NCBI RefSeq assembly: GCF_003143935.1
Contig: NZ_QFRX01000001.1
Location: 7,908,992 to 7,972,991, forward strand
Direction of reading: 5' to 3'
Source: Streptomyces sp. Act143
GTDB lineage: Bacteria > Actinomycetota > Actinomycetes > Streptomycetales > Streptomycetaceae
Length of the DNA stretch: 64,000 nt
Part shown: positions 29,379 to 37,783 of the stretch, piece by piece
Layout of the letters: the number at the start of each line of letters is the position of its first letter
Numbering within the stretch: position 1 is the first letter of the stretch
The notes under the pieces: model-generated
Database searches by the model: none
The model's input: the letters and a program-made list of their open reading frames with translations, nothing else
What the model was told of the DNA's origin: nothing
Translations under genes and position numbers: made by a program

Positions 29379-29402
29379 ACGTGATCGGCGCAGCGATCAC
29401 GT
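29379..29402 (-). promoter_or_regulatory. Dyad in the wecB-like leader
   Basis: ACGTGATCG (29379-29387) and CGATCACGT (29394-29402) are perfect complements around GCGCAG. The dyad ends 22 bp upstream of the start codon, a good position for an operator or a leader hairpin. The 130-bp gap otherwise shows nothing. Confidence 0.5.
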
Positions 29403-29486
29403 GAGGGTGATGAGAGGTGGAGCGAGGACCCGCGCGGGGATCGGGCGCGGCCTGAACGTCCTCGGGTGCGAAAGGGCTGAAGGGGC

Positions 29487-30731
29487 TCAGGTGCGCGCGG
29501 TCTTGAGCCAGCCCCGCTGGCCGGTGAGCATCCGCCAGAAGCCCCACCAGCCGGCCGCGAACCAGATGTAGCCGTAGAAGACGAAGACATGGGCGAGCAG
29601 GACCGAGCGCACCAGTCCGAGGTCGCGTTCCCGCTTGGCGTACACGAAGCCGTACGCGTAGGCGGCGGTGAATGACAGCAGGTACGGGCCGAGCAGCCAC
29701 ATCGGCGACACGAGCGGGTGCCCCACCTGTACGGAGGCCACCGTGGTGGCGCCGACGGCGACGAGGAAGGACAGCGGCAGCAGCGAGGTGAGCAGGATCA
29801 GCACCGGGCTGGAGAGGTGGTACAGCAGGTCGAGCGCGGGTCTGGTCGGGACGTCCCTGAGGATGAGCGGGACGAGTCCGGCCGACTGCAGATGGCCCTG
29901 GAACCAGCGGGACCGCTGGCGGATCAGGCGTCGCAGGCTGAGCACGGCCTGCTGGGAGACCGCGGCGGTGGTGCAGTGCTGGTTGGTCCAGCCCTTGGCG
30001 ATCAGCCGTACGCCGAGGTCGAGGTCCTCGGTGAGGCTGTCGCTCCAGGGGCCGTCGCCGTCCAGGGTGTTGAGCGCCGACAGCCGCATGAACTGCCCGT
30101 TGCCGCCCATGCCGACGCTCCCGATGGAGCGGCGGGCGCTCTGGAAGACATCGCCGTAGACGACGAACTCCATGTCCTGCATGCGGGCGAGCAGGCCGAG
30201 GTGCCGGTTGTACATCCGGACGCAGACCTGGACCGCGCCGGTCCTCGGGTCGTCGAAGTAGGGGTCGACCGACTGCACGACGTGCGGATCGAGCCGTCCG
30301 TCGGCGTCGACCACGCAGAGGACCACGTCCGCCGGGTCGTGGCCGGCGAGGAGGCCCGACTCGCGCAGGTGCCGGACCCCGTCGTTGAGGGCGGCTCCCT
30401 TTCCCCTGCGGGCGTTCGGCGGGGTGCGCCGGTGCAGCCGGACCAGGGTGGGGTCGGCGGCCAGGGCGATCTCGGAGGTGCGGTCGTCCGAACCGTCGTC
30501 GATGACCAGCGCCATGAAATTCCGGGCGGGCAGTGAAGTGATCCGTGCCAGGCTTTCAGAAAGCACTTTCTCCTCGTTGAGGCAGGCGAGGAGAAATACA
30601 TAGAACCGGTCTCTCCGGTCCGTTCGGGAACGGCGAATTCTGCGCCTCGACAACACGTAGAGACTGGTGTTGTAGCACCCGGCCATAATGATCAGGGTGA
30701 TGCTCGACCACAGAAGCAGTTCAGTGATCAT
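29487..30731 (-). CDS. Processive GT2 glycosyltransferase (BcsA/PgaC/HasA type)
   Basis: A 414-residue membrane glycosyltransferase with one N-terminal helix and about four C-terminal ones. The GT-A domain has all catalytic motifs of processive family-2 synthases: FLLACLNEE, VIDDGSDD, VVDADGRLD (DxD), SLTEDLDLG (TED) and RQRSRWFQGHLQ (QxxRW). Such enzymes polymerise a hexose or N-acetylhexosamine and extrude the chain through their own pore. No PilZ or cyclic-di-GMP domain is seen. ATG 30731 overlaps the stop of the small membrane protein by 11 nt, so the two are coupled. It is the core of a probable exopolysaccharide system. Confidence 0.85.
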   Translation of the reverse strand: MITELLLWSSITLIIMAGCYNTSLYVLSRRRIRRSRTDRRDRFYVFLLACLNEEKVLSESLARITSLPARNFMALVIDDGSDDRTSEIALAADPTLVRLHRRTPPNARRGKGAALNDGVRHLRESGLLAGHDPADVVLCVVDADGRLDPHVVQSVDPYFDDPRTGAVQVCVRMYNRHLGLLARMQDMEFVVYGDVFQSARRSIGSVGMGGNGQFMRLSALNTLDGDGPWSDSLTEDLDLGVRLIAKGWTNQHCTTAAVSQQAVLSLRRLIRQRSRWFQGHLQSAGLVPLILRDVPTRPALDLLYHLSSPVLILLTSLLPLSFLVAVGATTVASVQVGHPLVSPMWLLGPYLLSFTAAYAYGFVYAKRERDLGLVRSVLLAHVFVFYGYIWFAAGWWGFWRMLTGQRGWLKTART

Positions 30732-30945
30732 GGGTACTCCCGGTACTGACCTGCGCCCTTTGTGCCTGGCGGCGCAGTCTTATCCGGGCCAGCAATATCA
30801 GACAGGCCGTCAAACAATAGAACAGAAATCCGGCCCCGGCGGTCGCCTGCAGGGCTTTGGCCAAAGGTAGCCCGGGTACTGCTTCTGGCGCGGCCATCGC
30901 CCCTGCCAGGGGCAACAGAGCCCCCAGGGCGGGTCGTCCGTACAT
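30721..30945 (-). CDS. Small two-helix membrane protein coupled to the GT2 synthase
   Basis: A 74-residue protein with two hydrophobic stretches, PALGALLPLAGAMAAPEAV and GAGFLFYCLTACLILLARIRL, then a basic stop-transfer and polar tail (RRQAQRAQVSTGSTHDH). I do not recognise the family. Its stop overlaps the synthase start, so an accessory role in polymer export or synthase stability is plausible, as with other short partners of processive synthases. ATG 30945 follows GGGGGGA; an upstream in-frame start (31005) would extend into the promoter region. Confidence 0.65.
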   Translation of the reverse strand: MYGRPALGALLPLAGAMAAPEAVPGLPLAKALQATAGAGFLFYCLTACLILLARIRLRRQAQRAQVSTGSTHDH

Positions 30946-31146
30946 TGTCCCCCCATATTTCACAGCGCGTCCCCATCGCGCGAAGGTGAACGTAGCAGAC
31001 CTCAAGGGTGACCCAGAAGGCTATTCGAAAAAAGGACATGTCCGATCTTCCCGTAGGGTCTTCTGGCACTCCGGAAATTCACCCTTCGGCCCATTGACAC
31101 CCTTCGCGGCCGTCAGAAGAATCAGTGACTTCTTGTTGGGAAAAAC

Positions 31147-31167
31147 CTTTGCCAAGGATTGGCAAAG
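31147..31167 (+). promoter_or_regulatory. 9-bp dyad at the DUF2334 promoter
   Basis: CTTTGCCAA (31147-31155) and TTGGCAAAG (31159-31167) are perfect complements with a GGA spacer, ending 14 bp before the start. A related uninterrupted palindrome, CTTTGGCCAAAG, lies at 30855-30866 inside the small membrane gene on the opposite side. The 236-bp divergent gap (30946-31181) is AT-rich and also holds the palindrome GGACATGTCC (31034-31043) and a CCAGAAG/CTTCTGG pair (31013-31066). Confidence 0.5.
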
Positions 31168-31181
31168 TGGGGGGAATGATC

Positions 31182-33068
31182 GTGAGAACACTGATCCCAA
31201 GAACAATGATCCCTGCCCGGCGACGGCTGATCTCCAGGATTTCCGTCGTGCTGCTGCTGCTCGCCGCGCTGCTGAGCGGCACGTTCCTGGCCGCCGGAGC
31301 CCAGGCCGCGGGCGGCGGCCACCGGCACGGCCACGAGGCCGTCGGCGGAAAGTCCGGCCTGAGCCGCGTCGACCTCAAGGGCTGGGCGAAGGCCCAGATC
31401 AAGGCGGACCGGGCCCGCCACGCCAAGCCCCGCAAGCAGAGCGCCACGACGACGCTCCTGGCCACGGCCGCCCTGCGCACCGGCACCGCGACGGCCGTGA
31501 CCCGGCAGGCCACCCTGCTCCGGGCCGCCGACGCCGGGGTGGCCGCCGCGGCCGAACCGAGCGCCCTCGTGCTCTACGACACCGCGGGCCCCTACGGCCA
31601 GTTGGGCGAGCTGTACGCCATGGCCGCGGCCAACCTCGCGGGCCACTTCGGCACCGTGACCGCCAAGCCCGTCCAGCAGTACACGGCCGGCATGGCCGAG
31701 TCGTACTCGGCCGTCATCTACATCGGCTCGACCTACTACTGCTGCGACGTCCCGGACGCCATCCCGGCCGCCTTCTACCAGGACGCCGCCACCACCACCA
31801 AGCCCGTGCTGTGGATGGGCGCCAACATCTGGAACATGGCGAACTCGGTGGGCGTAGCCCAGTTCACGCAGAAGTACGGCTGGGATCCGACGACGTCGTA
31901 CTACGAGGACGGCGGTTCGATCGGGACCGTGACCCAGGTGACGTACAAGAACCAGGCCCTGACCCGGAAGATCCCGGCCGGCCAGGACGGCGGCGTGCTG
32001 CGCCCCAACGTCCTCACCGGTCCCGGCTACCCCGCCGTCACCCGGCTCGCGGAGGGGCTCGACACCTCCAACGGACACACCTTCGGATGGGCGGTCCGCT
32101 CCTCGAACCTCACCTACATCGGTGAGATCCCGTTCGCCTACGTCTCCGAGAGCGACCGGATCATCGCCCTGGAGGACCTCCTCTTCGACGCCCTCGCGCC
32201 CGCCACCGCCGAACGGCACCGGGCGATGCTGCGCCTGGAGGACATCAGCCCCGACGCGGACCCGACCGAACTGCGCGCGATGGCCGACTACCTCAAGTCG
32301 CAGAACATCCCGTACGGCATCAACGTGATCCCCGTCTACACCGACCCCAACGGCACCTACAACAACGGCGTCCCGCAGACGGTCACGCTCGCCCAGCGGC
32401 CGCAGGTGGTCAGCGCCCTGAAGTACATGCTGGCCAGGGGCGCGGTCCTGATGGACCACGGCTACACGCACCAGTACAGCAATGTCGCCAACCCCTACAA
32501 CGGCGTCACCGGCGACGACTTCGAGTTCTACCGGGCACACGTCGACGCCTCCGACAACGTCGTCTACGACGGCCCCGTCGCCGAGGACTCCACCGCCTTC
32601 GCCCAGGGCCGGGTCAACAGCGCGCTGGCCGCCTTCGCCGCCGTCGGACTGCCGAAGCCGACGCTGTGGACCACCCCGCACTACGCGGGTTCGGCCACCG
32701 ACTACAAGGTCTTCAGCTCCAACTTCTCGGCCCGCCTGGAGCGTTCGCTGTACTTCTCCGGAACCCTCAGCGGCAACTCCGCCGGACCCAACGTGTTCAT
32801 CGGCCAGTTCTTCCCGTACGTCGTGAAGGACGTCTACGGCACCAAGGTGCTGCCCGAGAACATCGGCAACTACGAACCCGACGCCTACAACAACCACCCG
32901 CCGAGGCTGCCCGCCGACCTGATCGCCTCGGCCAGGGCCAACCTGGCCGTCCGGGACGGGTTCGCCAGCTTCTTCTACCACCCCTACTACCCGACCCAGC
33001 CGCTCAAGGACACGGTGGACGGCATCAAGGCCCTGGGCTACACCTTCGTCAGCCCGACGAGCCTGTGA
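31182..33068 (+). CDS. Secreted DUF2334 polysaccharide-deacetylase-like protein
   Basis: A 628-residue exported protein. A signal peptide (residues about 1-35, basic head then VVLLLLAALLSGTFLAAGAQA-A) precedes a low-complexity linker, a Rossmann-like domain with ALVLYDTAGPYGQLG and VIYIGSTYYCC, and the DUF2334 domain. That domain has deacetylase motifs: LRLEDISPDAD (catalytic/metal Asp), LMDHGYTHQY (metal His pair HxxxH), TPHYAGS and FFYHPYYP. It probably de-N-acetylates an exported glycan. GTG 31182 is preferred as it is 6 nt from GGGGGGA; ATG 31176 is the alternative. It overlaps the lipoprotein gene by 4 nt (GTGA). Confidence 0.8.
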   Translation: MRTLIPRTMIPARRRLISRISVVLLLLAALLSGTFLAAGAQAAGGGHRHGHEAVGGKSGLSRVDLKGWAKAQIKADRARHAKPRKQSATTTLLATAALRTGTATAVTRQATLLRAADAGVAAAAEPSALVLYDTAGPYGQLGELYAMAAANLAGHFGTVTAKPVQQYTAGMAESYSAVIYIGSTYYCCDVPDAIPAAFYQDAATTTKPVLWMGANIWNMANSVGVAQFTQKYGWDPTTSYYEDGGSIGTVTQVTYKNQALTRKIPAGQDGGVLRPNVLTGPGYPAVTRLAEGLDTSNGHTFGWAVRSSNLTYIGEIPFAYVSESDRIIALEDLLFDALAPATAERHRAMLRLEDISPDADPTELRAMADYLKSQNIPYGINVIPVYTDPNGTYNNGVPQTVTLAQRPQVVSALKYMLARGAVLMDHGYTHQYSNVANPYNGVTGDDFEFYRAHVDASDNVVYDGPVAEDSTAFAQGRVNSALAAFAAVGLPKPTLWTTPHYAGSATDYKVFSSNFSARLERSLYFSGTLSGNSAGPNVFIGQFFPYVVKDVYGTKVLPENIGNYEPDAYNNHPPRLPADLIASARANLAVRDGFASFFYHPYYPTQPLKDTVDGIKALGYTFVSPTSL

Positions 33069-34099
33069 GGGAGACCGCCCTGAGGAGGAGGGCCGTCGCC
33101 GCTGCCGCGGTGGCGGCCCTCCTCGCCGCCGGGGCCTGCACCACCACCGGCCCCTCCGACGGCAAGAAGCCGGAGCCGGTCATGCGCGGTATCACCCTGC
33201 CCTCCTGGAACCGCACCGACTACGACAGCCCCGCCGCCGCCCGCTATCTGCGGGACATCGGGGCCACCGGGGCCCGCTGGGTCACCTTCACCCCGACCTG
33301 GTACCAGCGCGAGCGCACCGACTCGCAGCTGCACCCCACCGAGGAGACCGCGAGCGACGCCGGCCTGCGGCGGATCGTGCGCCGCGCCCACGCGGCCGGC
33401 CTCAAGGTGATGATCAAGCCGCACGTGGACCTGCCCGGCGACGTCGACCGCGCCGAGATCCGCCCCCGTGACCGGGCCGCCTGGTTCACCTCGTACCGCC
33501 GCTTCATCACCCACTACGCCGACCTCGCGGCGGACACCGGCGCCGAGCAGTTCGCGGTCGGCACCGAGCTCGCCGGGGTCTCCGGCGACCGCGCGGCCTG
33601 GACCCGGACCATCGACACCGTCCGCGACCACTACGACGGCACCCTCACCTACGCCGCCAACTACGACGAGTACACGAAGATCCGCTTCTGGAAGCAGCTC
33701 GATCTCATCGGCATCGACGCCTACTGGCCGCTGGCCGAGAAGCCCACCCAGGACGTGGCGCGACTGCGCCGCGCCTGGCGGCCGATCGCGACGCGGCTCG
33801 CCGCGTTCGCCGAACGGTACGACCGGCGCGTGCTGTTCACCGAGGCCGGATACGTCAGCCAGCGCGGCTCGACCACCGCGCCGTACGCCTGGGACCTCAG
33901 CGAACGCACCGGCGACGCCGAACAGGCCGCCGCCTACCGGGCGTTGCTGGAGACCTTCACCGGCCGCCGGTGGTGGGCCGGGGTGTGCTGGTGGATGTGG
34001 GACGACTGGCCGGACAGCGGCGAGACGCCCGCGCAGCTGGCGTACACGCCGCACGGGAAACCGGCGGAGCGGGTGCTGCGAGAGGAATGGGGCGGCTAG
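33065..34099 (+). CDS. GH113-like glycoside hydrolase lipoprotein
   Basis: A 344-residue predicted lipoprotein: a basic head, a hydrophobic stretch and LLAAGACTTTG, whose Cys would be lipidated by Lgt. The rest is a TIM barrel of the GH113 type with RGITLPSWN, YLRDIGATGARWVTFTPTWYQ, KVMIKPHVDL, and two candidate catalytic Glu residues in FAVGTELAGVS and RVLFTEAGYVSQRGS. It may trim or release the polymer made by the adjacent synthase, like PgaB or PelA hydrolase domains; the linkage is unknown. Its TAG stop is part of the CTAG target site of the neighbouring MITE. Confidence 0.75.
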   Translation: MRETALRRRAVAAAAVAALLAAGACTTTGPSDGKKPEPVMRGITLPSWNRTDYDSPAAARYLRDIGATGARWVTFTPTWYQRERTDSQLHPTEETASDAGLRRIVRRAHAAGLKVMIKPHVDLPGDVDRAEIRPRDRAAWFTSYRRFITHYADLAADTGAEQFAVGTELAGVSGDRAAWTRTIDTVRDHYDGTLTYAANYDEYTKIRFWKQLDLIGIDAYWPLAEKPTQDVARLRRAWRPIATRLAAFAERYDRRVLFTEAGYVSQRGSTTAPYAWDLSERTGDAEQAAAYRALLETFTGRRWWAGVCWWMWDDWPDSGETPAQLAYTPHGKPAERVLREEWGG

Positions 34100-34286
34100 G
34101 GCCTGTCCGGCGGATCAGGTCGCAGGAAAGCAGCGGCGCCTTGTCAGCGCAGGTGAGCGGGGTCTGGTGCGTCGAGCTGCAAGGCGGAGAAGGGCGGCGA
34201 CGCGGAGCGTCGGCAACCGACGACAACGCCGCAGACCGGCGTGCCAGGCCCCGCGTCTGCGGCACGATCCGCCGGACAGGCCCTAG
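34096..34286. mobile_element. MITE-like element with 21-bp terminal inverted repeats
   Basis: Positions 34096-34116 and 34266-34286 are perfect reverse complements (CTAGGGCCTGTCCGGCGGAT plus C). CTAG at both outer ends fits a 4-bp target duplication of the YTAR type used by IS5-family elements, leaving a 183-bp element (34100-34282) with no ORF. The interior contains GTCTGGTGCGTCGAGCTGCA and a GC-rich stem-forming right half. I recall GGGCCTGTCCGGCGGATC as a repeated terminus in Streptomyces genomes. Confidence 0.75.
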
Positions 34287-35191
34287 GGCACCTTGTACGT
34301 CTCCCCGTACACCGCCCACGTCAACGGTGTCTCCAGCCCGAGCTTCCCCTCGCGCAGGAACCGGCGCTGGGCGGTGTCGACGCGGGAGGTGTCGATGTCC
34401 GCCTTGCGGGTCTTCATCGCGGCCTCGCGGACGTCGAGGAAGGCGCTGAGGTAGGCCTTTTCCGAGCCGCCCTCGGAGGGCAGGTCGGCCTTCTTCAGGG
34501 CGCTCTCGCGCAGGCCGTAGAAGCTGGTGGCGTTGGTGCCGGGGCCGTGGAAGACCATGGCGTCGTAGTAGACGAACTGGCCCAGGGCGCCCAGGCCGTC
34601 GAGCTTGGCCAGGCGGACCGCGGGGTCGAAGTAGACGCGGTCGCGTTCCGCGTCCTGGGCCGCGCGGAACGCCTCGACCTTCGCCTCCGCCTTCCACGCC
34701 GCGGTGAAACCGGGGTCCAGGCCCTCGTGCGAGTCCGTGCCGTCGACCTCGCGCAGGGCGGGGAGGTAGCGGGCGAGGCCGTTGCCGGGGTGGTCCTCGG
34801 TGTAGCGCTCGACCAGGGTGAGCAGGTCGTGGGTGCCGGTGCAGAAACCGATGATGCCGGCGGTGTAGCCCTGGCCGTCGCCGATGTCCTCGATGTAGGC
34901 GTAGGCGGTGCGCCAGTCGAGGGTGGAGTTCTCGGCGCTCGCCACGATCTGCTGGGCCAGCTCCTTCTTGGCCGGGGCGGCGAGGCCGGGCGGCAGCGCG
35001 GCGATGGCCTTGTCGTCGGCCGAACGCCGCTCCTCGGCGCGGCGCTTGGCCGCCTCGCCGGACGCGTTCTCACCGGCCGACCGGGAGGTGCGGTCCGGTT
35101 CCCCGGAGGAGTCCGAGGGCGTCATGAAGAAGATCCCCGCGGCCATGGCGACGGGAACGGCCCCGAGCAGCAGGACACCCGCACGTCTCAC
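34283..35191 (-). CDS. GH46 chitosanase, exported
   Basis: A 302-residue secreted enzyme that hydrolyses beta-1,4 linkages in chitosan. An N-terminal signal/anchor (RRAGVLLLGAVPVAMAAGIFFM) and a charged linker precede the catalytic domain from LPPGLAAPAKKELAQQIVASAENSTLDWR. The two acids correspond to Glu in ASAENST and Asp in YIEDIGDGQGYTAGIIGF, and the family tail KADIDTSRVDTAQRRFL is present. GTG 35191 overlaps the rhomboid stop (GTGA). Its TAG stop is in the right-hand CTAG of the MITE. Confidence 0.93.
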   Translation of the reverse strand: MRRAGVLLLGAVPVAMAAGIFFMTPSDSSGEPDRTSRSAGENASGEAAKRRAEERRSADDKAIAALPPGLAAPAKKELAQQIVASAENSTLDWRTAYAYIEDIGDGQGYTAGIIGFCTGTHDLLTLVERYTEDHPGNGLARYLPALREVDGTDSHEGLDPGFTAAWKAEAKVEAFRAAQDAERDRVYFDPAVRLAKLDGLGALGQFVYYDAMVFHGPGTNATSFYGLRESALKKADLPSEGGSEKAYLSAFLDVREAAMKTRKADIDTSRVDTAQRRFLREGKLGLETPLTWAVYGETYKVP

Positions 35192-36111
35192 CGCGCCACC
35201 TCCGAGACCTTCACCAGGGTCAGGACCACGAGCAGCGCGAGCAGGGCCAGGCAGGCGGTCGCCTGGATCAGGCCGCGGCGCGGTCCCCGGGGAGCGTACG
35301 CGTAGGCGAGCGCGACCGCACCCCCGGTGAGCAGTCCGCCGAGGTGGCCCTGCCAGGACGTCAGGAAGGCCGAGCCGACCAGCCAGGCCAGCATGTAGGC
35401 CATGAAGCGGTTCACGCCGCGCAGGTCCGCACCCACCCGGCGGGCCAGCACGTAGTACGCCCCGGCCAGCCCGAAGATCGCCCCCGACGCGCCCAGCGAC
35501 TCCGTCCCGGGGTCGGAGAGCAGCGCCTCGCCGACGGAACCGCCGACCGTCGCGAGGAGGTAGAGCCCGAGGTACCGGACCCGGCCCAGCGCCGGTTCCA
35601 CGACCCGGCCGAGCTGCCACAGCGAGACCATGTTCAGCACGATGTGCAGCAGCCCGAAGGTGCCCTCCGTGGGCTCCAGGTGCAGGAAGCCGCTGGTCAG
35701 CAGCCGCTCCCACTGGCCGGCGACCAGGCCCTCGGCGTGGAAGTCGGACGGGTAGGAGGACTGGTAGACGTAGTACCCGCCGTCCGGGCCCACCAGCCCC
35801 GCGGTGAGCATCGCGAAACGGTCGACGATCGCCGGGCGGACCACCTCGCCGACGTACGCGAGCACATTGAGCCCGATCAGTACGTACGTCACCAGCGGCA
35901 CCGCCGACACCCGGCCGCCGACGAGCGTGCGGGCCTGCCGCACCGACTTGGCGCCCTCCTTCACACACTCCACGCAGTGGTGACCGACCGCCGCCTCGCG
36001 CATGCAGTCCGGGCATATGTACCGGTCGCAGCGGGTGCAGCGGACATGGGACGCCACCTTGGGATGGCGGAAGCAGGTGGTGACGGCGGACTCGGTGGCC
36101 TCGGGTTCCAC
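35188..36111 (-). CDS. Rhomboid family intramembrane serine protease
   Basis: A 307-residue membrane protease. The N-terminus has a Cys/His zinc-binding segment, CFRHPKVASHVRCTRCDRYICPDCMREAAVGHHCVECV, common in actinobacterial rhomboids. The membrane domain has HIVLNMVSLWQLG, the catalytic Ser in LGASGAIFGLAGAYY, and the catalytic His in WQGHLGGLLTGG. GTG 36111 is chosen because GAGGAG lies 6 nt upstream (36118-36123) and the resulting N-terminus leads straight into the zinc segment. Its substrates are unknown; the overlap with the chitosanase gene suggests co-expression. Confidence 0.88.
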   Translation of the reverse strand: MEPEATESAVTTCFRHPKVASHVRCTRCDRYICPDCMREAAVGHHCVECVKEGAKSVRQARTLVGGRVSAVPLVTYVLIGLNVLAYVGEVVRPAIVDRFAMLTAGLVGPDGGYYVYQSSYPSDFHAEGLVAGQWERLLTSGFLHLEPTEGTFGLLHIVLNMVSLWQLGRVVEPALGRVRYLGLYLLATVGGSVGEALLSDPGTESLGASGAIFGLAGAYYVLARRVGADLRGVNRFMAYMLAWLVGSAFLTSWQGHLGGLLTGGAVALAYAYAPRGPRRGLIQATACLALLALLVVLTLVKVSEVAR

Positions 36112-36210
36112 GGCCGGCTCCTCAGGAGATGGGACGATCTGTGAGCCGGTGGGGACGGCGGCGAACAAAAATAGCCAATGCCCGTGAAGAGAGAGACGGT
36201 GGGGGAACGA

Positions 36211-36939
36211 ATGGCGGCGATCAGCCTCAGCAAGGTCGAGGAGACGGCACCCGCGCTGGTGAACCTGTACAAGAGCGCCGGGGTCTCGCTGCGCAAGCAC
36301 GGACTGGACGGGCTGCGGGCCGCGGTCTACCTCGTCGTCGACTACTCCGGTTCCATGAAGCCGTACTACCAGGACGGCAGCGTCCAGGCGCTCGCCGACC
36401 GGGTGCTCGGACTCTCCGCGCACCTCGACGACGACGGCACCGTCCCGGTCGTCTTCTTCTCCACCGACGTCGACGCCGAGACCGAGATCGCCCTCGCCGA
36501 CCACCAGGGGCGGATCGAGCGGATCGTGGCCGGGCTCGGGCACATGGGCAAGACCAGTTACCACCTGGCGATGGACGCCGTCATCGACCACTACCTCGAC
36601 AGCGGCTCCCGGGAACCCGCCCTCGTCGTCTTCCAGACCGACGGCGGCCCGATCAACAAGCTCGCCGCGGAACGGTACTTGTGCAAGGCGGCCCGGCTCC
36701 CGCTGTTCTGGCAGTTCATCGGCTTCGGGGACGCCAGGAGCAAGCAGTTCGACTATCTGCGCAAGCTCGACGACCTGTCCGTCCCGGACAAGCGGGTCGT
36801 CGACAACGCCGGCTTCTTCCACGCCGGTTCGGAGCCGCGGAAGGTGTCCGACGCCGAGCTGTACGACCGTCTCGTCGGCGAGTTCCCGAAGTGGCTGGTG
36901 GCCGCGCGGGCGCAGGGGATCATCCCGCCGCGCGCTTGA
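36211..36939 (+). CDS. VWA-domain protein (TerF/TerY-like)
   Basis: A 242-residue cytosolic protein with one von Willebrand A domain. The MIDAS motif is VDYSGSMKPYY, with a supporting Thr in MGKTSYH and Asp in FQTDGGP. The N-terminal SLSKVEETAPALVNLYKSAGVSLRKHGL is shared with TerF-type proteins encoded beside tellurium-resistance (ter) genes, though no ter genes are near here. ATG 36211 follows GGGGGA (36201-36206). Its 3' end overlaps the convergent aldo/keto reductase by 20 nt. Confidence 0.82.
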   Translation: MAAISLSKVEETAPALVNLYKSAGVSLRKHGLDGLRAAVYLVVDYSGSMKPYYQDGSVQALADRVLGLSAHLDDDGTVPVVFFSTDVDAETEIALADHQGRIERIVAGLGHMGKTSYHLAMDAVIDHYLDSGSREPALVVFQTDGGPINKLAAERYLCKAARLPLFWQFIGFGDARSKQFDYLRKLDDLSVPDKRVVDNAGFFHAGSEPRKVSDAELYDRLVGEFPKWLVAARAQGIIPPRA

Positions 36940-37774
36940 ACTGCTCCTCGCTGAGGGGGAGTCCGAGGGCGGCGGCGTTCTCCGCCAGGTGGACCGGCGA
37001 CGAAGTCCCCGGGATCGGGAGCACGTTCGGGGCTCGGTGCAGCAGCCAGGCCAGGGCCGTCTGCGAGGCCGTCGCGCCCAGTTCCGCGGCGACCTCGGCC
37101 AGCGCGGCCCGCTCGCCCCCGCTGACCGGGAAGTACGGCACGAAGGCGATCCCGCGCTCCGCGGTGTGGTCGATCACCGGGTCGTGGCCGCGTTCGGCCA
37201 GGTTGTACATGTTCTGCACGCTCGCGACCGGCGCGATGCGCGAGGCCTCCTCGATGTCCGCGACGGACACCTCGGAGAGGCCGATGTGCCGTACCTTGCC
37301 CTCCTCCTGGAGCTGCTTGAGCGCGCCGATCTGGTCGGCGAGCGGGTAGGCCGGATCGATGCGGTGCAGGTACAGCAGGTCGATACGGTCGGTGCGCAGC
37401 CGGCGCAGGCTCAGCTCGGCCTGCTGGCGCAGGTAGGCGGGGTGGCCGTGCGTGACCCACTCGGTGGGGCTCGGGCGCACGACACCCGCCTTCGTCGCGA
37501 TCACGACGCCGTCGCGGTGCGGCCGGAGGGCCTCGGCGAGCAACTCCTCGTTCGCGCCGAGGGCGTAGGCGTCGGCGGTGTCGAAGAGGTTCACCCCGAG
37601 CCCGACCGCCTCGCGGAGCAGGGCGACCGACTCCGCGCGGTCGGTGGGCGCGGTCCAGATGGGTGCCGTCATGCCGGAACGCTCGTGCGGGGCGTTCGCC
37701 AGGCGCATCGCGCCGTAGCCGATCCGCCGTACCTCGAGGTCGCCGCCGAGCTGGAATACCTTGCTGTTCGTCAT
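36920..37774 (-). CDS. Aldo/keto reductase
   Basis: A 284-residue NADPH-dependent oxidoreductase of the AKR superfamily. Catalytic tetrad: Asp and Tyr in LFDTADAYALG, Lys in VIATKAGV, His in LYLHRIDP. The C-terminal cofactor loop is NVLPIPGTSSPVHLAENAAAL. It is transcribed divergently from a MerR regulator through a promoter with a long spacer centred on a dyad, so it is probably that regulator's target. Substrate unknown. Confidence 0.9.
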   Translation of the reverse strand: MTNSKVFQLGGDLEVRRIGYGAMRLANAPHERSGMTAPIWTAPTDRAESVALLREAVGLGVNLFDTADAYALGANEELLAEALRPHRDGVVIATKAGVVRPSPTEWVTHGHPAYLRQQAELSLRRLRTDRIDLLYLHRIDPAYPLADQIGALKQLQEEGKVRHIGLSEVSVADIEEASRIAPVASVQNMYNLAERGHDPVIDHTAERGIAFVPYFPVSGGERAALAEVAAELGATASQTALAWLLHRAPNVLPIPGTSSPVHLAENAAALGLPLSEEQFKRAAG

Positions 37775-37783
37775 GGCTGCGAC

